From: Salipaludibacillus aurantiacus
GTDB taxonomy: Bacteria; Bacillota; Bacilli; Bacillales; Salisediminibacteriaceae
Length of the DNA stretch: 64,000 nt
Assembly: GCF_900111295.1 (NCBI RefSeq)
Contig: NZ_FOGT01000011.1
Span: 62,001 to 126,000 of the forward strand
Direction: 5' to 3'
Under the pieces are notes generated by a model, which saw nothing but the letters and a program-made list of their open reading frames with translations, ran no database searches and was not told the DNA's origin. A program made the position numbers and the translations under genes. This document shows, piece after piece, positions 28,763 through 38,246 of the stretch (position 1 is the first letter of the stretch; the number at the start of each line of letters is the position of its first letter).

Positions 28763-28800
28763 AAAAAGGCGTTCCCGTTATTAAACCGGAACGCCTTTTT
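28763..28800. terminator. bidirectional terminator between DoxX gene and purA
   Basis: 13-bp stem AAAAAGGCGTTCC (28763-28775/28788-28800), with A run on one side and T run on the other. It closes the DoxX transcript before the purA promoter. Confidence 0.9.
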
Positions 28801-28817
28801 AGTATGAATGTATGATG

Positions 28818-29327
28818 TCAGGCTGCCTTTACTGAAGCTGGTTTAGTAAATTTATCTTTAAAAATAACGGTACGGATGTAAGGAATGACCCAGCGGTCAC
28901 CACCGAATTTACCGGCATTGTAGCCTGCTGCCAAGATAAAGATGGTCAGAAGCACTAACCATGGGTTTGATGAAATAGTGCCTGCGAACATAAACGCGAA
29001 GTTCATGACGATTCCGAAGAACGCTGCTGCCGTTGTCAAAACACCTAAAATTAAGCCAAGCCCTACGAGCAATTCACCCCAGGCAACCATAAAACTGAAA
29101 ACTCCTGCATTCGGTAAAGCAAAACTTTCTATAAATGCGTGATACGTCGGGTACTGTTCAATGACCGCTTCATTATTGACCACACCGGTTAAATATCCGC
29201 TTGCATCAAACGGCTCTCCTGTCACTTTCCCCCAGCCTGCTGTCAGCCACTGCCATCCAATATAAACACGTAATACTGTCAACACGCCCGCTGCAATTTT
29301 GTTGTTTCTCAAGAAATCCATAATCAT
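28818..29327 (-). CDS. DoxX family membrane protein
   Basis: A 169-residue integral membrane protein with four predicted helices and the DoxX opening VLRVYIGWQWLTAGWGKVTG. DoxX proteins in Bacillus (CatD, MhqP, YfiD relatives) are induced by quinones or thiol stress. TGAGGAGGAATGAATC precedes ATG 29327. A promoter and an inverted repeat placed just after the start of transcription suggest control by a dimeric repressor. It is inserted between purA and dnaC, with its own terminator. Confidence 0.85.
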   Translation of the reverse strand: MIMDFLRNNKIAAGVLTVLRVYIGWQWLTAGWGKVTGEPFDASGYLTGVVNNEAVIEQYPTYHAFIESFALPNAGVFSFMVAWGELLVGLGLILGVLTTAAAFFGIVMNFAFMFAGTISSNPWLVLLTIFILAAGYNAGKFGGDRWVIPYIRTVIFKDKFTKPASVKAA

Positions 29328-29448
29328 GATTCATTCCTCCTCAGGAATTTATTTTTTTGGGAGCCAATGATCACTTACAAATAATAAGTATAAGTCCGGA
29401 AGTTTAAGCGAGCGAAGCAGTTTCGTTCACTCATTCACATGAGGGTTT

Positions 29449-29466
29449 AGTTAGTGACCACTAACT
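29449..29466. promoter_or_regulatory. candidate operator of the DoxX gene
   Basis: Inverted repeat AGTTAGTG-AC-CACTAACT (8-2-8). It lies about 16 bp downstream of the -10 element of the DoxX promoter, a classical repressor position. Confidence 0.55.
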
Positions 29467-29481
29467 CTTTCTTATGATTTT

Positions 29482-29509
29482 ATTATATAATGATTTCTAC
29501 TCCTGTGAA
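29482..29509 (-). promoter_or_regulatory. promoter of the DoxX gene
   Basis: Minus-strand -35 TTCACA (29509-29504), 16-bp spacer, -10 TATAAT (29487-29482). Gives a leader of about 150 nt. Confidence 0.6.
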
Positions 29510-29574
29510 CGTGTTAACTGTGAACAATTCGTAGCGGTCCCGTGTCCAAAATGTGACACTAACCTGGGAATAAA

Positions 29575-29590
29575 TGGGGGGTCTGACCCC
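29575..29590. repeat. half-copy of GGGGTCTGACCCC element (copy H)
   Basis: GGGGGGTCTGACCCC without a second arm, next to the dnaC terminator. It is the last member of the family in the window. Confidence 0.6.
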
Positions 29591-29602
29591 AATCTGGAAC
29601 TG

Positions 29603-29633
29603 AAAAAAGAGACGCAATCCGCGTCTCTTTTTT
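29603..29633. terminator. dnaC terminator
   Basis: Perfect 13-bp stem AAAAAAGAGACGC (29603-29615/29621-29633), 5-nt loop, 8 bases after the dnaC stop codon; symmetrical enough to work both ways. Confidence 0.92.
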
Positions 29634-29641
29634 CATCCGTA

Positions 29642-31006
29642 TTAAGCTCCCGGCGGCATGTCACCTTCGTCAAACCGCCTTTCCAGATTAACGAATTTGT
29701 TATATTCTTTCACAAAGGCAAGTTCAACGGTGCCGACCGGACCGTTACGCTGTTTAGCTATAATAATTTCAATAATATCTTTCTTCTCAGATTCCTGGTC
29801 ATAATAGTCATCACGGTACAAGAAAGCAACTATATCAGCATCCTGCTCAATACTTCCGGACTCACGGATATCAGACATCATTGGACGCTTGTCCTGTCTT
29901 GACTCTACCCCTCGCGACAGCTGGGAAAGGGCAATGACCGGCACTTCAAGTTCACGTGCGAGGCCTTTCAGCTCCCGTGAAATTTCAGACACTTCCTGCT
30001 GCCGGCCTTCACCGCTTCGGGCATCCCCCTGAATGAGCTGCAAATAGTCAATCATGATCATACCCAGACCCCGCTCCTGTTTTAATTTCCTGCACTTTGA
30101 CCGGACATCCTTTACTTTAATTCCGGGAGTGTCGTCAATATAGATCCCGGCTTTAGACAGGCTCCCCATAGCCATAGTGAGCCGCTGCCAATCTTCATCT
30201 TCCAATCTTCCGGTACGAAGCCGCTGAGCATCTATATTCCCTTCCGCACAAAGCATACGCATCACAAGCTGGTCTGCTCCCATTTCCAGACTGAAGATGG
30301 CTACGTTTTCATCCGTCTTTGTCGCTACGTTTTGAGAAATATTAAGTGCAAATGCAGTTTTACCTACGGAAGGACGCGCTGCCACAATTACAAGGTCACT
30401 TCTTTGGAAGCCTGCTGTAATCCTGTCTAATTCCGTAAATCCAGTAGGAATTCCGGTAACTTCCCCCGCTGTGTGCTGCAGCATTTCAATTTTATCGAAA
30501 GCCTCAACGAGCACATCTTTTATGTCCACAAATTCACCAGCATTTTTCTTTTGGGACACCTCAAGAATAGATTTTTCGGCATCATTTAGAATAGCTTCCA
30601 CATCTTCTTCAGCTGAATAACCTTCTGATGCAATGTTAGTTGCCACCCGGATCAGCCGTCTTAATAATGATTTCTCTTCAACAATCTGACTGTAGTACTC
30701 AATATTGGCTGCAGTCGGCACAGCATTTGCCAGGTCGCTTAAATATGAGACGCCTCCAATTTCTTCAAGCCATTTCTTTGTTTCAAGTTCATCAGTCACT
30801 GTTACCAGATCGACCGGTTCGTTTTTGGACGAAAGGTCAAGCATGACAGTAAAAATATGCTGATGGGCCGTCCGGTAAAAATCTTCCGGAATTAAACGTT
30901 CAGAGGCGGTGACAAGAGCCTGGTCTTCCAGAAAGATGGCTCCCAGCACCGCCTGCTCAGCTTCAATATTTTGAGGTGGCGTTCGTTCGGCAAATAAGTC
31001 GGTCAT
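29642..31006 (-). CDS. dnaB: replicative DNA helicase (DnaB family; dnaC in Bacillus)
   Basis: Hexameric 5'-3' helicase of 454 residues that unwinds DNA at the fork. N-terminal helical domain (~8-110; QNIEAEQAVLGAI), linker, then RecA-like domain (~180-445) with Walker A ARPSVGKTAFAL, Walker B MIMIDYLQLI, and SQLSRGVESR and RESGSIEQDADIV motifs. GAGGGACACACATC precedes ATG 31006. In B. subtilis it is called DnaC. It is 30 bp downstream of rplI on the same strand, so probably read from the same transcript. Confidence 0.98.
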   Translation of the reverse strand: MTDLFAERTPPQNIEAEQAVLGAIFLEDQALVTASERLIPEDFYRTAHQHIFTVMLDLSSKNEPVDLVTVTDELETKKWLEEIGGVSYLSDLANAVPTAANIEYYSQIVEEKSLLRRLIRVATNIASEGYSAEEDVEAILNDAEKSILEVSQKKNAGEFVDIKDVLVEAFDKIEMLQHTAGEVTGIPTGFTELDRITAGFQRSDLVIVAARPSVGKTAFALNISQNVATKTDENVAIFSLEMGADQLVMRMLCAEGNIDAQRLRTGRLEDEDWQRLTMAMGSLSKAGIYIDDTPGIKVKDVRSKCRKLKQERGLGMIMIDYLQLIQGDARSGEGRQQEVSEISRELKGLARELEVPVIALSQLSRGVESRQDKRPMMSDIRESGSIEQDADIVAFLYRDDYYDQESEKKDIIEIIIAKQRNGPVGTVELAFVKEYNKFVNLERRFDEGDMPPGA

Positions 31007-31036
31007 GATGTGTGTCCCTCATTTCCCGTAATAGGA

Positions 31037-31480
31037 TTACTCTTCAGCAACGTGTACTTTTAAAGTCGCTGTCACCTTTGGATGAACTTTCACTTTAACA
31101 TTTGTATAGCCAAGTGATCTAATCGGCTCATCCATTTCAATTTTGCGTTTATCAATTTTCATGTCCATTTTCTTTAAACGCTCTGCGATCTGTTTGTTAG
31201 TCACCGCTCCAAACAGCCTTCCGCCGTCTCCAGCTTTCGCCTTAAGTTCAATCGTTGTATTTTCAAGGTTGTCTTTAAACTTCTCTGCTTCTTCAAGTTC
31301 TTTTTCAGCTTGTTTCTCTGCGCTTTCCTGCTTTTTCTCCAGTGTCTTCATGTTTCCTTTGTTGGCTTCGACCGCCAGATTATTTTTAATTAAATAGTTT
31401 CTGGCATACCCTTCTGATACATTTTTCACTTCACCTTTTTTCCCTTTTCCTTTTACATCCTTCAAAAAGATGACTTTCAT
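31037..31480 (-). CDS. rplI: 50S ribosomal protein L9
   Basis: Ribosomal protein of 147 residues. N-terminal rRNA-binding domain [19 protein letters not shown] and [13 protein letters not shown], long central helix (~45-80) rich in Glu/Lys, and C-terminal domain (~90-147; [18 protein letters not shown]). The start overlaps the stop of gdpP as ATGA. Confidence 0.98.
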   Translation of the reverse strand: MKVIFLKDVKGKGKKGEVKNVSEGYARNYLIKNNLAVEANKGNMKTLEKKQESAEKQAEKELEEAEKFKDNLENTTIELKAKAGDGGRLFGAVTNKQIAERLKKMDMKIDKRKIEMDEPIRSLGYTNVKVKVHPKVTATLKVHVAEE

Positions 31481-33447
31481 GTTCCTTGTCCCCCTTTGAA
31501 ATACTCATCAATTTTTTCTTTTAGTTTCTCTTCAGCTTCTTCTATTGTGCTGTCTTTCAGCTGAGTAGCTGCGTTTGTTAAATGCCCGCCGCCATCCAGC
31601 ATTTCCATAATGACCTGGACATTCACTTCTCCGAGTGAACGGGCGCTTATGCTGATCCGGCCGTCTGACAATTCGGATATAACAAATGAGGCGACCACGT
31701 CATTCATCGTGAGCAAAGTATCAGCAGCCTGTGCGATAAGCACCTGGTTATACGGTTCATCCGGATCACCTTTGGAGATAGCCATGCCGCCGGAATAAAT
31801 ATACGCATTTTCAACCAGTTTAGACCGCTTGACATACTGCTCTAAATCTTCCTTCAGCAGTTTCTGAACTAGCGTCGTATCCGCTCCATTGCTTCTAAGA
31901 TATGAAGCCGCGTCAAACGTTCTCGCACCGGTGCGTATAGCAAAACTTTTAGTATCTACAATAATTCCTGCAAGTAAAGCAGTCGATTCAAGTACGTCTA
32001 AATCAGGCTGTGACGGCTGATATTCAAGAAGTTCTGTCACCAGCTCTGCCGTTGAAGAAGCATAAGGCTCCATGTAAACAAGAACCGCATCGTCAATAAA
32101 ATCCTCTCCACGACGATGATGGTCGATGACGATGGTCCTGTCCATCTTATCCACAAGTTTCGGTTCCATGACAAGAGACGGTTTATGCGTATCAACTACT
32201 ACAAGCAGTGAATCATCGGTAGCTTCCTCTCTCGCCTCTTCAGGAGTAATAAACTGAGCCCATAAATCGTCATGCTTCTCTATTTCTTCCAGAAGTTTAT
32301 GGACACTCTGATTCACTTCATCAGGGTTTAAAACGACAAACCCGTCTTTCCCGTTAGCTTCTGCTATTTTAAGCATGCCGATGGCAGCCCCAATGGAATC
32401 CATATCGGGATTTTTGTGGCCCATGACAAATACTTTATCGCTCTCTACTACAAAATCACGGATCGCATGCGAAATAACCCTGGCCCTCACTCTTGTACGT
32501 TTTTCCATAGCGTTTGATTTTCCGCCATAGAAACGTACCTTGCCGTTTTTCTCCTTGATGGCAACCTGGTCGCCGCCCCGTCCAAGAGCTAAGTCAAGGC
32601 TGGACTGGGCTAAGCTTCCCAATTCCCTTAATGACGACTGTCCGCTGCCTATCCCAATGCTGAGGGTGAGAGATACCTTTTCTTTTCCCGTATTTTCACG
32701 GATTTCATCCAGGATTGTAAACCGGTTCTCTTCCAGGTCCTGCAGTGTTTCTTCATTGAAAACAGCAATAAACCGGTCTGAGGACGTTCTTTTTACAAAA
32801 ATATCATTTTCTCTGGACCAGTTGTTTAAAGCATCTGTGACATGCGTCAGCAGTTTACTGCGAACCTGGTCTTCCATCCCTTGGGTAACTTCATCGTAAT
32901 TATCAAGATAAATATGAGCGAGGATTGTTTTTTCTTTCTCAAACAGTTCTTTGAATTCCTGCTCTTCAGTTACGTTTATAAAGTAAAGTAAACGTTCGTC
33001 AGGCTCGTGAAAAATACGGTAATTGTGTGCATTTATTTCAGCAAGAAACAGTTTTTTTTCATCATTCACCTCATTAATGAGGTCCCTGGAAAAAACTGAA
33101 ATAGGAGATCCGACCAGATCCTGTTCCATCAGCTGGGACAAATAAGGATTCGTCCATTGGATATGCCTCTCCTCATTGTAAAGAAGAATCCCGATTGGCA
33201 AATTAGTCACAGCTTCTTCTCCGGCTTTATTGACACGGTAAGTCAGCGTGGATATATATTCAGACAACTCTTTCTCAAATTGAATCCTTGCACGGATCAT
33301 TAAAAATAAGACGCCGCCTAAACAGGCAAACCCTAAAACACCAAGTTGCCACTGGTAATAAGTTAATATGCCGTTGAACAGCACTGCGATACTGAACAGG
33401 GCGATAACGTGATATCCATGCCATTTTTTCAACAAGTATTTAGGCAT
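31477..33447 (-). CDS. gdpP: cyclic-di-AMP phosphodiesterase GdpP
   Basis: Membrane-bound c-di-AMP hydrolase of 656 residues. Two N-terminal helices (~10-52), a degenerate PAS (~85-150) and a degenerate GGDEF domain (~175-300) precede the DHH catalytic domain with [15 protein letters not shown] and [11 protein letters not shown], and DHHA1 (~590-650) with [11 protein letters not shown]. It controls turgor, potassium transport and wall stress through c-di-AMP. ATAGGAGTTGTGAAG precedes ATG 33447. It shares the operon with yybS (12 bp upstream), rplI and probably dnaC. Confidence 0.97.
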   Translation of the reverse strand: MPKYLLKKWHGYHVIALFSIAVLFNGILTYYQWQLGVLGFACLGGVLFLMIRARIQFEKELSEYISTLTYRVNKAGEEAVTNLPIGILLYNEERHIQWTNPYLSQLMEQDLVGSPISVFSRDLINEVNDEKKLFLAEINAHNYRIFHEPDERLLYFINVTEEQEFKELFEKEKTILAHIYLDNYDEVTQGMEDQVRSKLLTHVTDALNNWSRENDIFVKRTSSDRFIAVFNEETLQDLEENRFTILDEIRENTGKEKVSLTLSIGIGSGQSSLRELGSLAQSSLDLALGRGGDQVAIKEKNGKVRFYGGKSNAMEKRTRVRARVISHAIRDFVVESDKVFVMGHKNPDMDSIGAAIGMLKIAEANGKDGFVVLNPDEVNQSVHKLLEEIEKHDDLWAQFITPEEAREEATDDSLLVVVDTHKPSLVMEPKLVDKMDRTIVIDHHRRGEDFIDDAVLVYMEPYASSTAELVTELLEYQPSQPDLDVLESTALLAGIIVDTKSFAIRTGARTFDAASYLRSNGADTTLVQKLLKEDLEQYVKRSKLVENAYIYSGGMAISKGDPDEPYNQVLIAQAADTLLTMNDVVASFVISELSDGRISISARSLGEVNVQVIMEMLDGGGHLTNAATQLKDSTIEEAEEKLKEKIDEYFKGGQGT

Positions 33448-33459
33448 TCTTCACAACTC

Positions 33460-34395
33460 CTATTTTTGCTCGTTCATTCGCTTTCTTAAGTCAAATCCTA
33501 AGTCAATTATACCTAAGATTCTTATAATATGAAGGAAAACCGGTAAAAGAAACGAAACACCGACAAGAAGCACAGGAATGACAGGGCTCAGGCGTTTACG
33601 ATGAAAATAGAAAAACATAAAGGCAAAACCCTGGATGACCATCACTGCCTCAAGACCGGTAGCTAAGTTGGCTACAGCTGTGTGGATGGCTGTTCCTTCG
33701 TCCACGCCAATCAGAATAAAAATGTAGGTAATCAAATAATACCATATAAAGGCTTTTGGAAACCCCCATTCCCTAAATGGTGGAAAACGAACCGGTTCAT
33801 ACTTCTTTCTCTTTAACATCCAGTATGCAATCAGCTGAACTGCAAGAGCCAGGCCTGCTCCTGCCATCACCATCAAAGCAGGAGCTATCACTGCCATTTC
33901 ATCTATCATTTCTGTTACAGCTTCAGTCGAAACAGCTTCTTCATCCCCCATAAAAAACATCATGTCTTCTGACATCTCAGCAGATTCAATCATAACATTC
34001 TGGATTTCCTCCACCGGGTTCACGTCAAGGAGAAGGACGCTTCCTACAAAAATAAGAACAATCGATCCTATAAAGCTGAATGAGCCTCCCGCTAAAACCG
34101 CAAAAGCGGGTTTTTTAAGCCGGAATAATTCGCCTATTACCACTCCGCTCACTGAAAAAAGCATAGTAAGCGGCAAAGCTAACGGTCCAAATATTATAAA
34201 CAAAAAGAAAAACGACAGGGTTGCTAAGACAGCTCCCGCCTTAAGGTCATATTTATAAGTAAAAAAAATAAAAGGCACCGGCAAAAAGAGAAAAGTAACG
34301 AGCCCAAGTACAGGCACCCATAAAGTAATAAACATGAGTACAAGGTACAAGCCCAGGTACACAGCTCCCTCTTGCAAGGCTTTCTGTCTGTCCAT
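33460..34395 (-). CDS. YybS family membrane protein (DUF2232)
   Basis: Integral membrane protein of 311 residues with about eight hydrophobic segments. It matches the YybS/DUF2232 family by position directly upstream of gdpP-rplI, size and the GFPKAFIWYYLITYIFILIG region. Function is unknown. AAGGGAGAGACAA precedes ATG 34395. It is separated from the small gene upstream by a strong terminator, so the operon yybS-gdpP-rplI-dnaC likely starts at a promoter in 34396-34460. Confidence 0.88.
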   Translation of the reverse strand: MDRQKALQEGAVYLGLYLVLMFITLWVPVLGLVTFLFLPVPFIFFTYKYDLKAGAVLATLSFFFLFIIFGPLALPLTMLFSVSGVVIGELFRLKKPAFAVLAGGSFSFIGSIVLIFVGSVLLLDVNPVEEIQNVMIESAEMSEDMMFFMGDEEAVSTEAVTEMIDEMAVIAPALMVMAGAGLALAVQLIAYWMLKRKKYEPVRFPPFREWGFPKAFIWYYLITYIFILIGVDEGTAIHTAVANLATGLEAVMVIQGFAFMFFYFHRKRLSPVIPVLLVGVSFLLPVFLHIIRILGIIDLGFDLRKRMNEQK

Positions 34396-34462
34396 TTGTC
34401 TCTCCCTTCAAACACAACTTTCTCATGCACTATTCTCCATTTTATCATGTTCACGGTTAAAA

Positions 34463-34498
34463 CCACAAAAAAATAAGCAATCAGCCTCTGCTGATTGC
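34463..34498 (-). terminator. terminator between the 60-aa gene and yybS
   Basis: 8-bp stem GCAATCAG (34477-34484/34491-34498), 6-nt loop; on the minus strand followed by TTATTTTTTTGTGG. Confidence 0.85.
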
Positions 34499-34566
34499 CC
34501 AAAATATATTAATGGGGGGGTAAATTGAGGTTAAAAGCCGGTACAATATTTTTAAACGCTTTTTAT

Positions 34567-34749
34567 TTACCGGCTAATTTTACGAGATAATTCCTGCTCT
34601 GTCTGCAAGCTTTTTCGATACTCTTTTTCACGTTCTTGTTCAATTTTCACTTTTTGGTCAAGACTTTTCTTATAAACTTCGTGACCTACTCCGTGAGCCT
34701 GCTGAAGGCTTTTCTCCATGTTTTCAGTATACTTCATATCATCAGACAT
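34567..34749 (-). CDS. small charged protein, unknown
   Basis: A 60-residue, highly hydrophilic protein (MSDDMKYTENMEKSLQQAH then Lys/Glu/Gln-rich helices) that should be almost fully alpha-helical. I do not recognise a family. GAGAGGTG lies 11 bases before the ATG, a little far. It sits between rpsR and yybS with its own terminator, which supports a real gene. Alternatives: a spore-associated or a regulatory mini-protein; no direct evidence for either. Confidence 0.55.
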   Translation of the reverse strand: MSDDMKYTENMEKSLQQAHGVGHEVYKKSLDQKVKIEQEREKEYRKSLQTEQELSRKISR

Positions 34750-34940
34750 GATTAAGATAACACCTCTCGCATTCTTGATGTGTTTTCAGCAATTTTGCTG
34801 ATGGTTTATATATTCCACCACTGTCAAAATACTAAACATTTTCTTGGAAAAAAATGCTACAAAACAAATGCGCAAAAATGAAAGGCTTTTGCAGCAGCGG
34901 GACATCAAAAACGTAAAAAAATGCACTCTTACACAAATAT

Positions 34941-34977
34941 AAAAAACCCCCGCTGCCTTGATAAAGACTTCGGGGGC
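34941..34977 (-). terminator. terminator of the rpsF-ssb-rpsR operon
   Basis: Minus-strand GCCCCCG...CGGGGG stem with 18-nt inner region, then TTTTTT; starts 12 bases after rpsR. Confidence 0.85.
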
Positions 34978-34988
34978 GTGCTCTATAT

Positions 34989-35216
34989 CTATTCAGTTAC
35001 GAAAGGTAATAGAGCCATTGTACGCGCGCGCTTAATTGCGCGAGTTAATTGGCGCTGATATTTTGCAGAAGTTCCTGTTACCCGGCGAGGAAGAATCTTT
35101 CCTCGCTCAGAAACGAACTTTCTTAGCAAGTCAGTGTCTTTATAATCTATATGCTTGATTTTGTTAACTGTAAAGTAACAAACTTTACGACGCTTTGGTC
35201 GTCCACGACGTGCCAT
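34989..35216 (-). CDS. rpsR: 30S ribosomal protein S18
   Basis: Ribosomal protein of 75 residues that binds 16S rRNA as a dimer with S6. Family hallmarks: [21 protein letters not shown] and [34 protein letters not shown] precedes ATG 35216. Last gene of the operon rpsF-ssb-rpsR, 49 bp after ssb. Confidence 0.98.
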   Translation of the reverse strand: MARRGRPKRRKVCYFTVNKIKHIDYKDTDLLRKFVSERGKILPRRVTGTSAKYQRQLTRAIKRARTMALLPFVTE

Positions 35217-35265
35217 GCGTATCCCTCCTTATAAATTATTTGTAACCGGACATTTCCGGTATCAT

Positions 35266-35811
35266 TTAGAACGGCAGGTCATCATCATTAATGTCAATCG
35301 GTTTCCCGTCACCGGCAAACGGATCATCATTCTGACTGCCCTGGCCTCCTTGATTTCCTTGACCAAAACCACCTTGTCCAGGCCCCTGATTCGGGTTGTT
35401 CTGATAACCGCTGTTGTCATTCTGTTGTCCATAGCCGCCTTGGCCTGCACCTTGACCAGCATACTGGCCTCCGCCGCCAGATCCTCCGGAACCTCGGGGC
35501 TCCAGGAACTGCACACTTTCAGCTACTACTTCTGTCATGAAAACACGACGCCCTTCGTTATTATCAAAACTGCGTGTTTGAATGCGTCCGTCTACACCTG
35601 CCTGGCTTCCTTTTTTAAGAAAGTTGGCGACGTTTTCGGCTTGCTTCCTCCAAACCACACAGTTAATAAAATCGGCTTCCCGATTTCCCTGCTGGTTTGA
35701 AAATGGGCGATTTACAGCTAAAGTAAAAGATGCAACGGCGATACCGTTGGCAGTATACCGTAATTCAGGATCTTTTGTTAAACGTCCAACTAAGACAACA
35801 CGGTTAATCAT
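35266..35811 (-). CDS. ssb: single-stranded DNA-binding protein
   Basis: SSB (SsbA) of 181 residues. The OB fold (~1-105; [34 protein letters not shown]) is followed by a Gly/Gln/Asn-rich disordered tail and the acidic tip DDDLPF that recruits partner proteins. It coats single-stranded DNA at the fork. GGGGAGGAGTTCGG precedes ATG 35811. Located between rpsF and rpsR, as usual in Bacillus, coupling its supply to growth and (in B. subtilis) DNA damage. Confidence 0.98.
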   Translation of the reverse strand: MINRVVLVGRLTKDPELRYTANGIAVASFTLAVNRPFSNQQGNREADFINCVVWRKQAENVANFLKKGSQAGVDGRIQTRSFDNNEGRRVFMTEVVAESVQFLEPRGSGGSGGGGQYAGQGAGQGGYGQQNDNSGYQNNPNQGPGQGGFGQGNQGGQGSQNDDPFAGDGKPIDINDDDLPF

Positions 35812-35853
35812 CCGAACTCCTCCCCGGAATTGTGATCTTGACTTATTTTATTT

Positions 35854-36141
35854 CTATTCCTCTTCACGTACAGTCAACGTACGTAAGATATTGTCGTTAA
35901 TAGAGCTTAAACGGTTAAATTCATCAAGCGCTTCTTTGCCTGCTGTTAATTTAAGCAGTACATAGAAACCTTCAGTGAAATCCTCGATTTCATAAGCAAG
36001 ACGTTTCTTGCCCATTTCCTCAGTTTCAGTCACTTCTGCGCCATTGTCCGTTAAAATCTTGTTGAAACGCTCAACAGTTTCTTTAATTGCCGCTTCTTCC
36101 AAGTTCGGACGTACGATGTACATAATTTCATAGTTGCGCAT
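35854..36141 (-). CDS. rpsF: 30S ribosomal protein S6
   Basis: Ribosomal protein of 95 residues, MRNYEIMYIVRPNLEEAAIK through GFYVLLKLTAGKEALDEFNR. AAAGGAGGTGACAGAAC precedes ATG 36141. First gene of the operon; a consensus promoter lies 88-116 bp upstream, leaving a leader with a hairpin that could be the S6:S18 autoregulatory site. Confidence 0.98.
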   Translation of the reverse strand: MRNYEIMYIVRPNLEEAAIKETVERFNKILTDNGAEVTETEEMGKKRLAYEIEDFTEGFYVLLKLTAGKEALDEFNRLSSINDNILRTLTVREEE

Positions 36142-36164
36142 GTTCTGTCACCTCCTTTTGGTCT

Positions 36165-36190
36165 AAGGCCCTTTCCGTGTCAGAAAGAGC
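36165..36190 (-). promoter_or_regulatory. possible S6:S18 leader hairpin
   Basis: In the rpsF leader the minus strand reads CTCTTTC-TGACACG-GAAAGGG, a 7-bp stem (one G-T pair) with a loop next to CACGG. Firmicute S6 operons carry an S6:S18-binding leader here; the match is by position and shape only. Confidence 0.35.
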
Positions 36191-36228
36191 AAGGAGCAAA
36201 TGTCATTTCCTTTTGCTCGCAAGTGTAT

Positions 36229-36257
36229 ATTATAACAGATGATACATCCAGGGACAA
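36229..36257 (-). promoter_or_regulatory. rpsF operon promoter
   Basis: Minus-strand -35 TTGTCC (36257-36252), 17-bp spacer, perfect -10 TATAAT (36234-36229). Confidence 0.8.
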
Positions 36258-36352
36258 GAAGAGAATAAAAAAATTTAATTTAAGTAAGAATACTAACTTC
36301 CCTCTTTCATTTAGTGTCCGTCTGCAGTGATAGAATCTCTCTCTCATCTATT

Positions 36353-36379
36353 AAAAAAACCGGCCCAAAATGGACCGGC
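36353..36379 (-). terminator. ychF terminator
   Basis: Minus-strand CCGGTCC-ATTTT-GGGCCGG stem followed by TTTTTTT, 16 bases after the stop codon. Confidence 0.85.
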
Positions 36380-36394
36380 TCCTGAATGTGACAC

Positions 36395-37495
36395 TTATAC
36401 ATTAAAACGGAAATGAACCACATCTCCATCTTTCACTACATAGTCTTTTCCTTCAAGACGAACTTTCCCCTGTTCTTTAGCCACAGCCATAGAACCAGCC
36501 GCTACAAGATCATCATAGGAAACGACTTCGGCACGGATAAAACCGCGCTCAAAATCAGTATGAATGACTCCGGCTGCCTGAGGGGCTTTTGTCCCCTGGC
36601 GGATTGTCCATGCGCGTACTTCCTGCTTACCTGCAGTAAAATAGGTCTCAAGGCCAAGCAGATTATATGCAGCCTTAATCAGCTGATCAAGACCTGATTC
36701 CTCGATACCCAGGTCTTGTAAAAACTCTTCTTTCTCATCGCCTTCAAGCTCGGCAATCTCAGATTCAATTTTAGCGCACACCACAATTACTTCAGAGTTT
36801 TCCTCTGCTGCAAATTCTTTTACCTGCTGGACATAAGGATTAGCGTCAGCATCCAGCAGTTCTTCCTCACTTACATTAGCTGCATACAGGACAGGCTTCC
36901 ACGTTAAAAGATGAAGTCCTTTAACCAGTTTTTCCTGCTCTTTTGTAAATTCAACGCTTCTGGCAGGCTTTTCATCTTCAAATGCGTCACGAAGCTTAGA
37001 TAGAACCTCAAATTCAAATAAGGCGTCTTTATCTTTCTGTTTTGCCATCTTTTCAACTTTTCCTATACGCTTTTCCACTGTTTCCAGGTCGGCTAGAATA
37101 AGTTCAAGGTTAATGACCTGAATATCGCGGATCGGATCAACGCTGCCTGACACATGCGTCACGTTATCATCATTGAAACATCGAACCACATGTGAAATGG
37201 CGTCTACTTGACGTATATGGGAAAGGAACTTATTACCGAGGCCCTCACCTTTGCTTGCCCCTTCAACAATCCCTGCAATATCCGTAAATTCAAAAGCTGT
37301 CGGTACCGTTTTATCCGGAACAACCATTTCAGTCAGAGTGTTTAAACGTTCATCAGGAACTTCCACAATTCCAACGTTAGGGTCGATCGTACAGAACGGA
37401 TAGTTTGCAGACTCTGCGCCTGCCTGCGTAATTGCATTAAACAATGTAGACTTCCCGACATTAGGAAGCCCCACAATTCCAGTTGTTAAAGCCAT
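36395..37495 (-). CDS. ychF: redox-regulated ATPase YchF (Obg-like ATPase)
   Basis: P-loop ATPase of 366 residues. G-domain with GLPNVGKSTLFNAIT, DIAGIVEGASKGEGLGN (hydrophobic residue in place of the catalytic Gln), and NVSEEEL in the position of the NKxD motif, which explains ATP preference. A coiled-coil insertion (~125-205) and a TGS-like C-terminal domain (~280-366) follow. It associates with ribosomes and modulates oxidative-stress response. In B. subtilis (yyaF) it precedes rpsF, as here. Confidence 0.97.
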   Translation of the reverse strand: MALTTGIVGLPNVGKSTLFNAITQAGAESANYPFCTIDPNVGIVEVPDERLNTLTEMVVPDKTVPTAFEFTDIAGIVEGASKGEGLGNKFLSHIRQVDAISHVVRCFNDDNVTHVSGSVDPIRDIQVINLELILADLETVEKRIGKVEKMAKQKDKDALFEFEVLSKLRDAFEDEKPARSVEFTKEQEKLVKGLHLLTWKPVLYAANVSEEELLDADANPYVQQVKEFAAEENSEVIVVCAKIESEIAELEGDEKEEFLQDLGIEESGLDQLIKAAYNLLGLETYFTAGKQEVRAWTIRQGTKAPQAAGVIHTDFERGFIRAEVVSYDDLVAAGSMAVAKEQGKVRLEGKDYVVKDGDVVHFRFNV

Positions 37496-37911
37496 AAATC
37501 ATTCTCCCTTATATTTAGAAAAAAATTGGCTGACCGCCAAGCTCTGGCGGAAGCTCTGCGTTTTTCTTATTCTATAATCCTCCGGTAAACTCCAGGCAAG
37601 AACTCGCTGTGTTCACCTCAGATGTCTTGTAATTTTTACACCCATAATGACTATGATCAGTACCAAAGAATAAAAAACCTTAAAAATTCGTGTTAAATTC
37701 ACATCCCTGTTAATTATAGATACTTCTTTTAAAAATGGCAACCGCAGTCCATTACCGGATTCATTAGACTTACGGCTTTAAAATCCAGTTTTTAAAAATA
37801 TGTCCTAAGCTGAACAATTATGGCTTTCATCACAGAAAATCCTTTTTCTGACGCTCAGCTTGGCTCAGTTTAAAATAGTAATCTCCTTTAACAGTCTGTA
37901 ATTTTTAAAAT
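37496..37911. other. intergenic region upstream of ychF, no gene seen
   Basis: About 415 bp, AT-rich, without a supportable reading frame. A small hairpin CCGCCAAGCTCTGGCGG lies at about 37536-37552. The position is often occupied by a mechanosensitive-channel gene in Bacillaceae; I see no remnant of one. Confidence 0.5.
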
Positions 37912-37950
37912 TAAAAAAACAAAGACTCACACGTTTAAAAGTGCAAGTCT
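37912..37950 (-). terminator. terminator of the DUF951 gene
   Basis: Minus-strand AGACTTGCAC-TTTTAAAC-GTGTGAGTCT (one mismatch) followed by TTGTTTTTTT. Confidence 0.8.
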
Positions 37951-38157
37951 CTAAACCTCTGTGCTATTTGATTTCTCAAGCACGCGTTTCATTTTTTTAG
38001 TAAATTCTTTTCTTGGAATCATGACGCTGTGTCCGCAGCCGAGGCATTTAATACGGATATCCATTCCCATGCGAATAATCTTCCATTTATTTTCACCGCA
38101 AGGATGGGGCTTCTTCATTTCTACCACATCATTCATCTCAAATGATTTGTCACTCAT
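37951..38157 (-). CDS. DUF951 zinc-ribbon-like protein (YyzM)
   Basis: A 68-residue protein that begins MSDKSFEMNDVVEMKKPHPC. Cys pattern PCG...CLGCGHSVMIPR suggests a small metal-binding ribbon with basic C-terminus. ATG 38157 follows AAAGGGGAGCAGGCT; an in-frame upstream ATG at 38178 lacks a site. The family (B. subtilis YyzM) is conserved next to ychF and parB; function unknown. Confidence 0.88.
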   Translation of the reverse strand: MSDKSFEMNDVVEMKKPHPCGENKWKIIRMGMDIRIKCLGCGHSVMIPRKEFTKKMKRVLEKSNSTEV

Positions 38158-38246
38158 AGCCTGCTCCCCTTTAGTCATCGTTTTTTCTTATTATACACGA
38201 TGAAGGTTCCCTCTCTCCAGTCCTTCAAAAATTGCCTCCCATGAAC

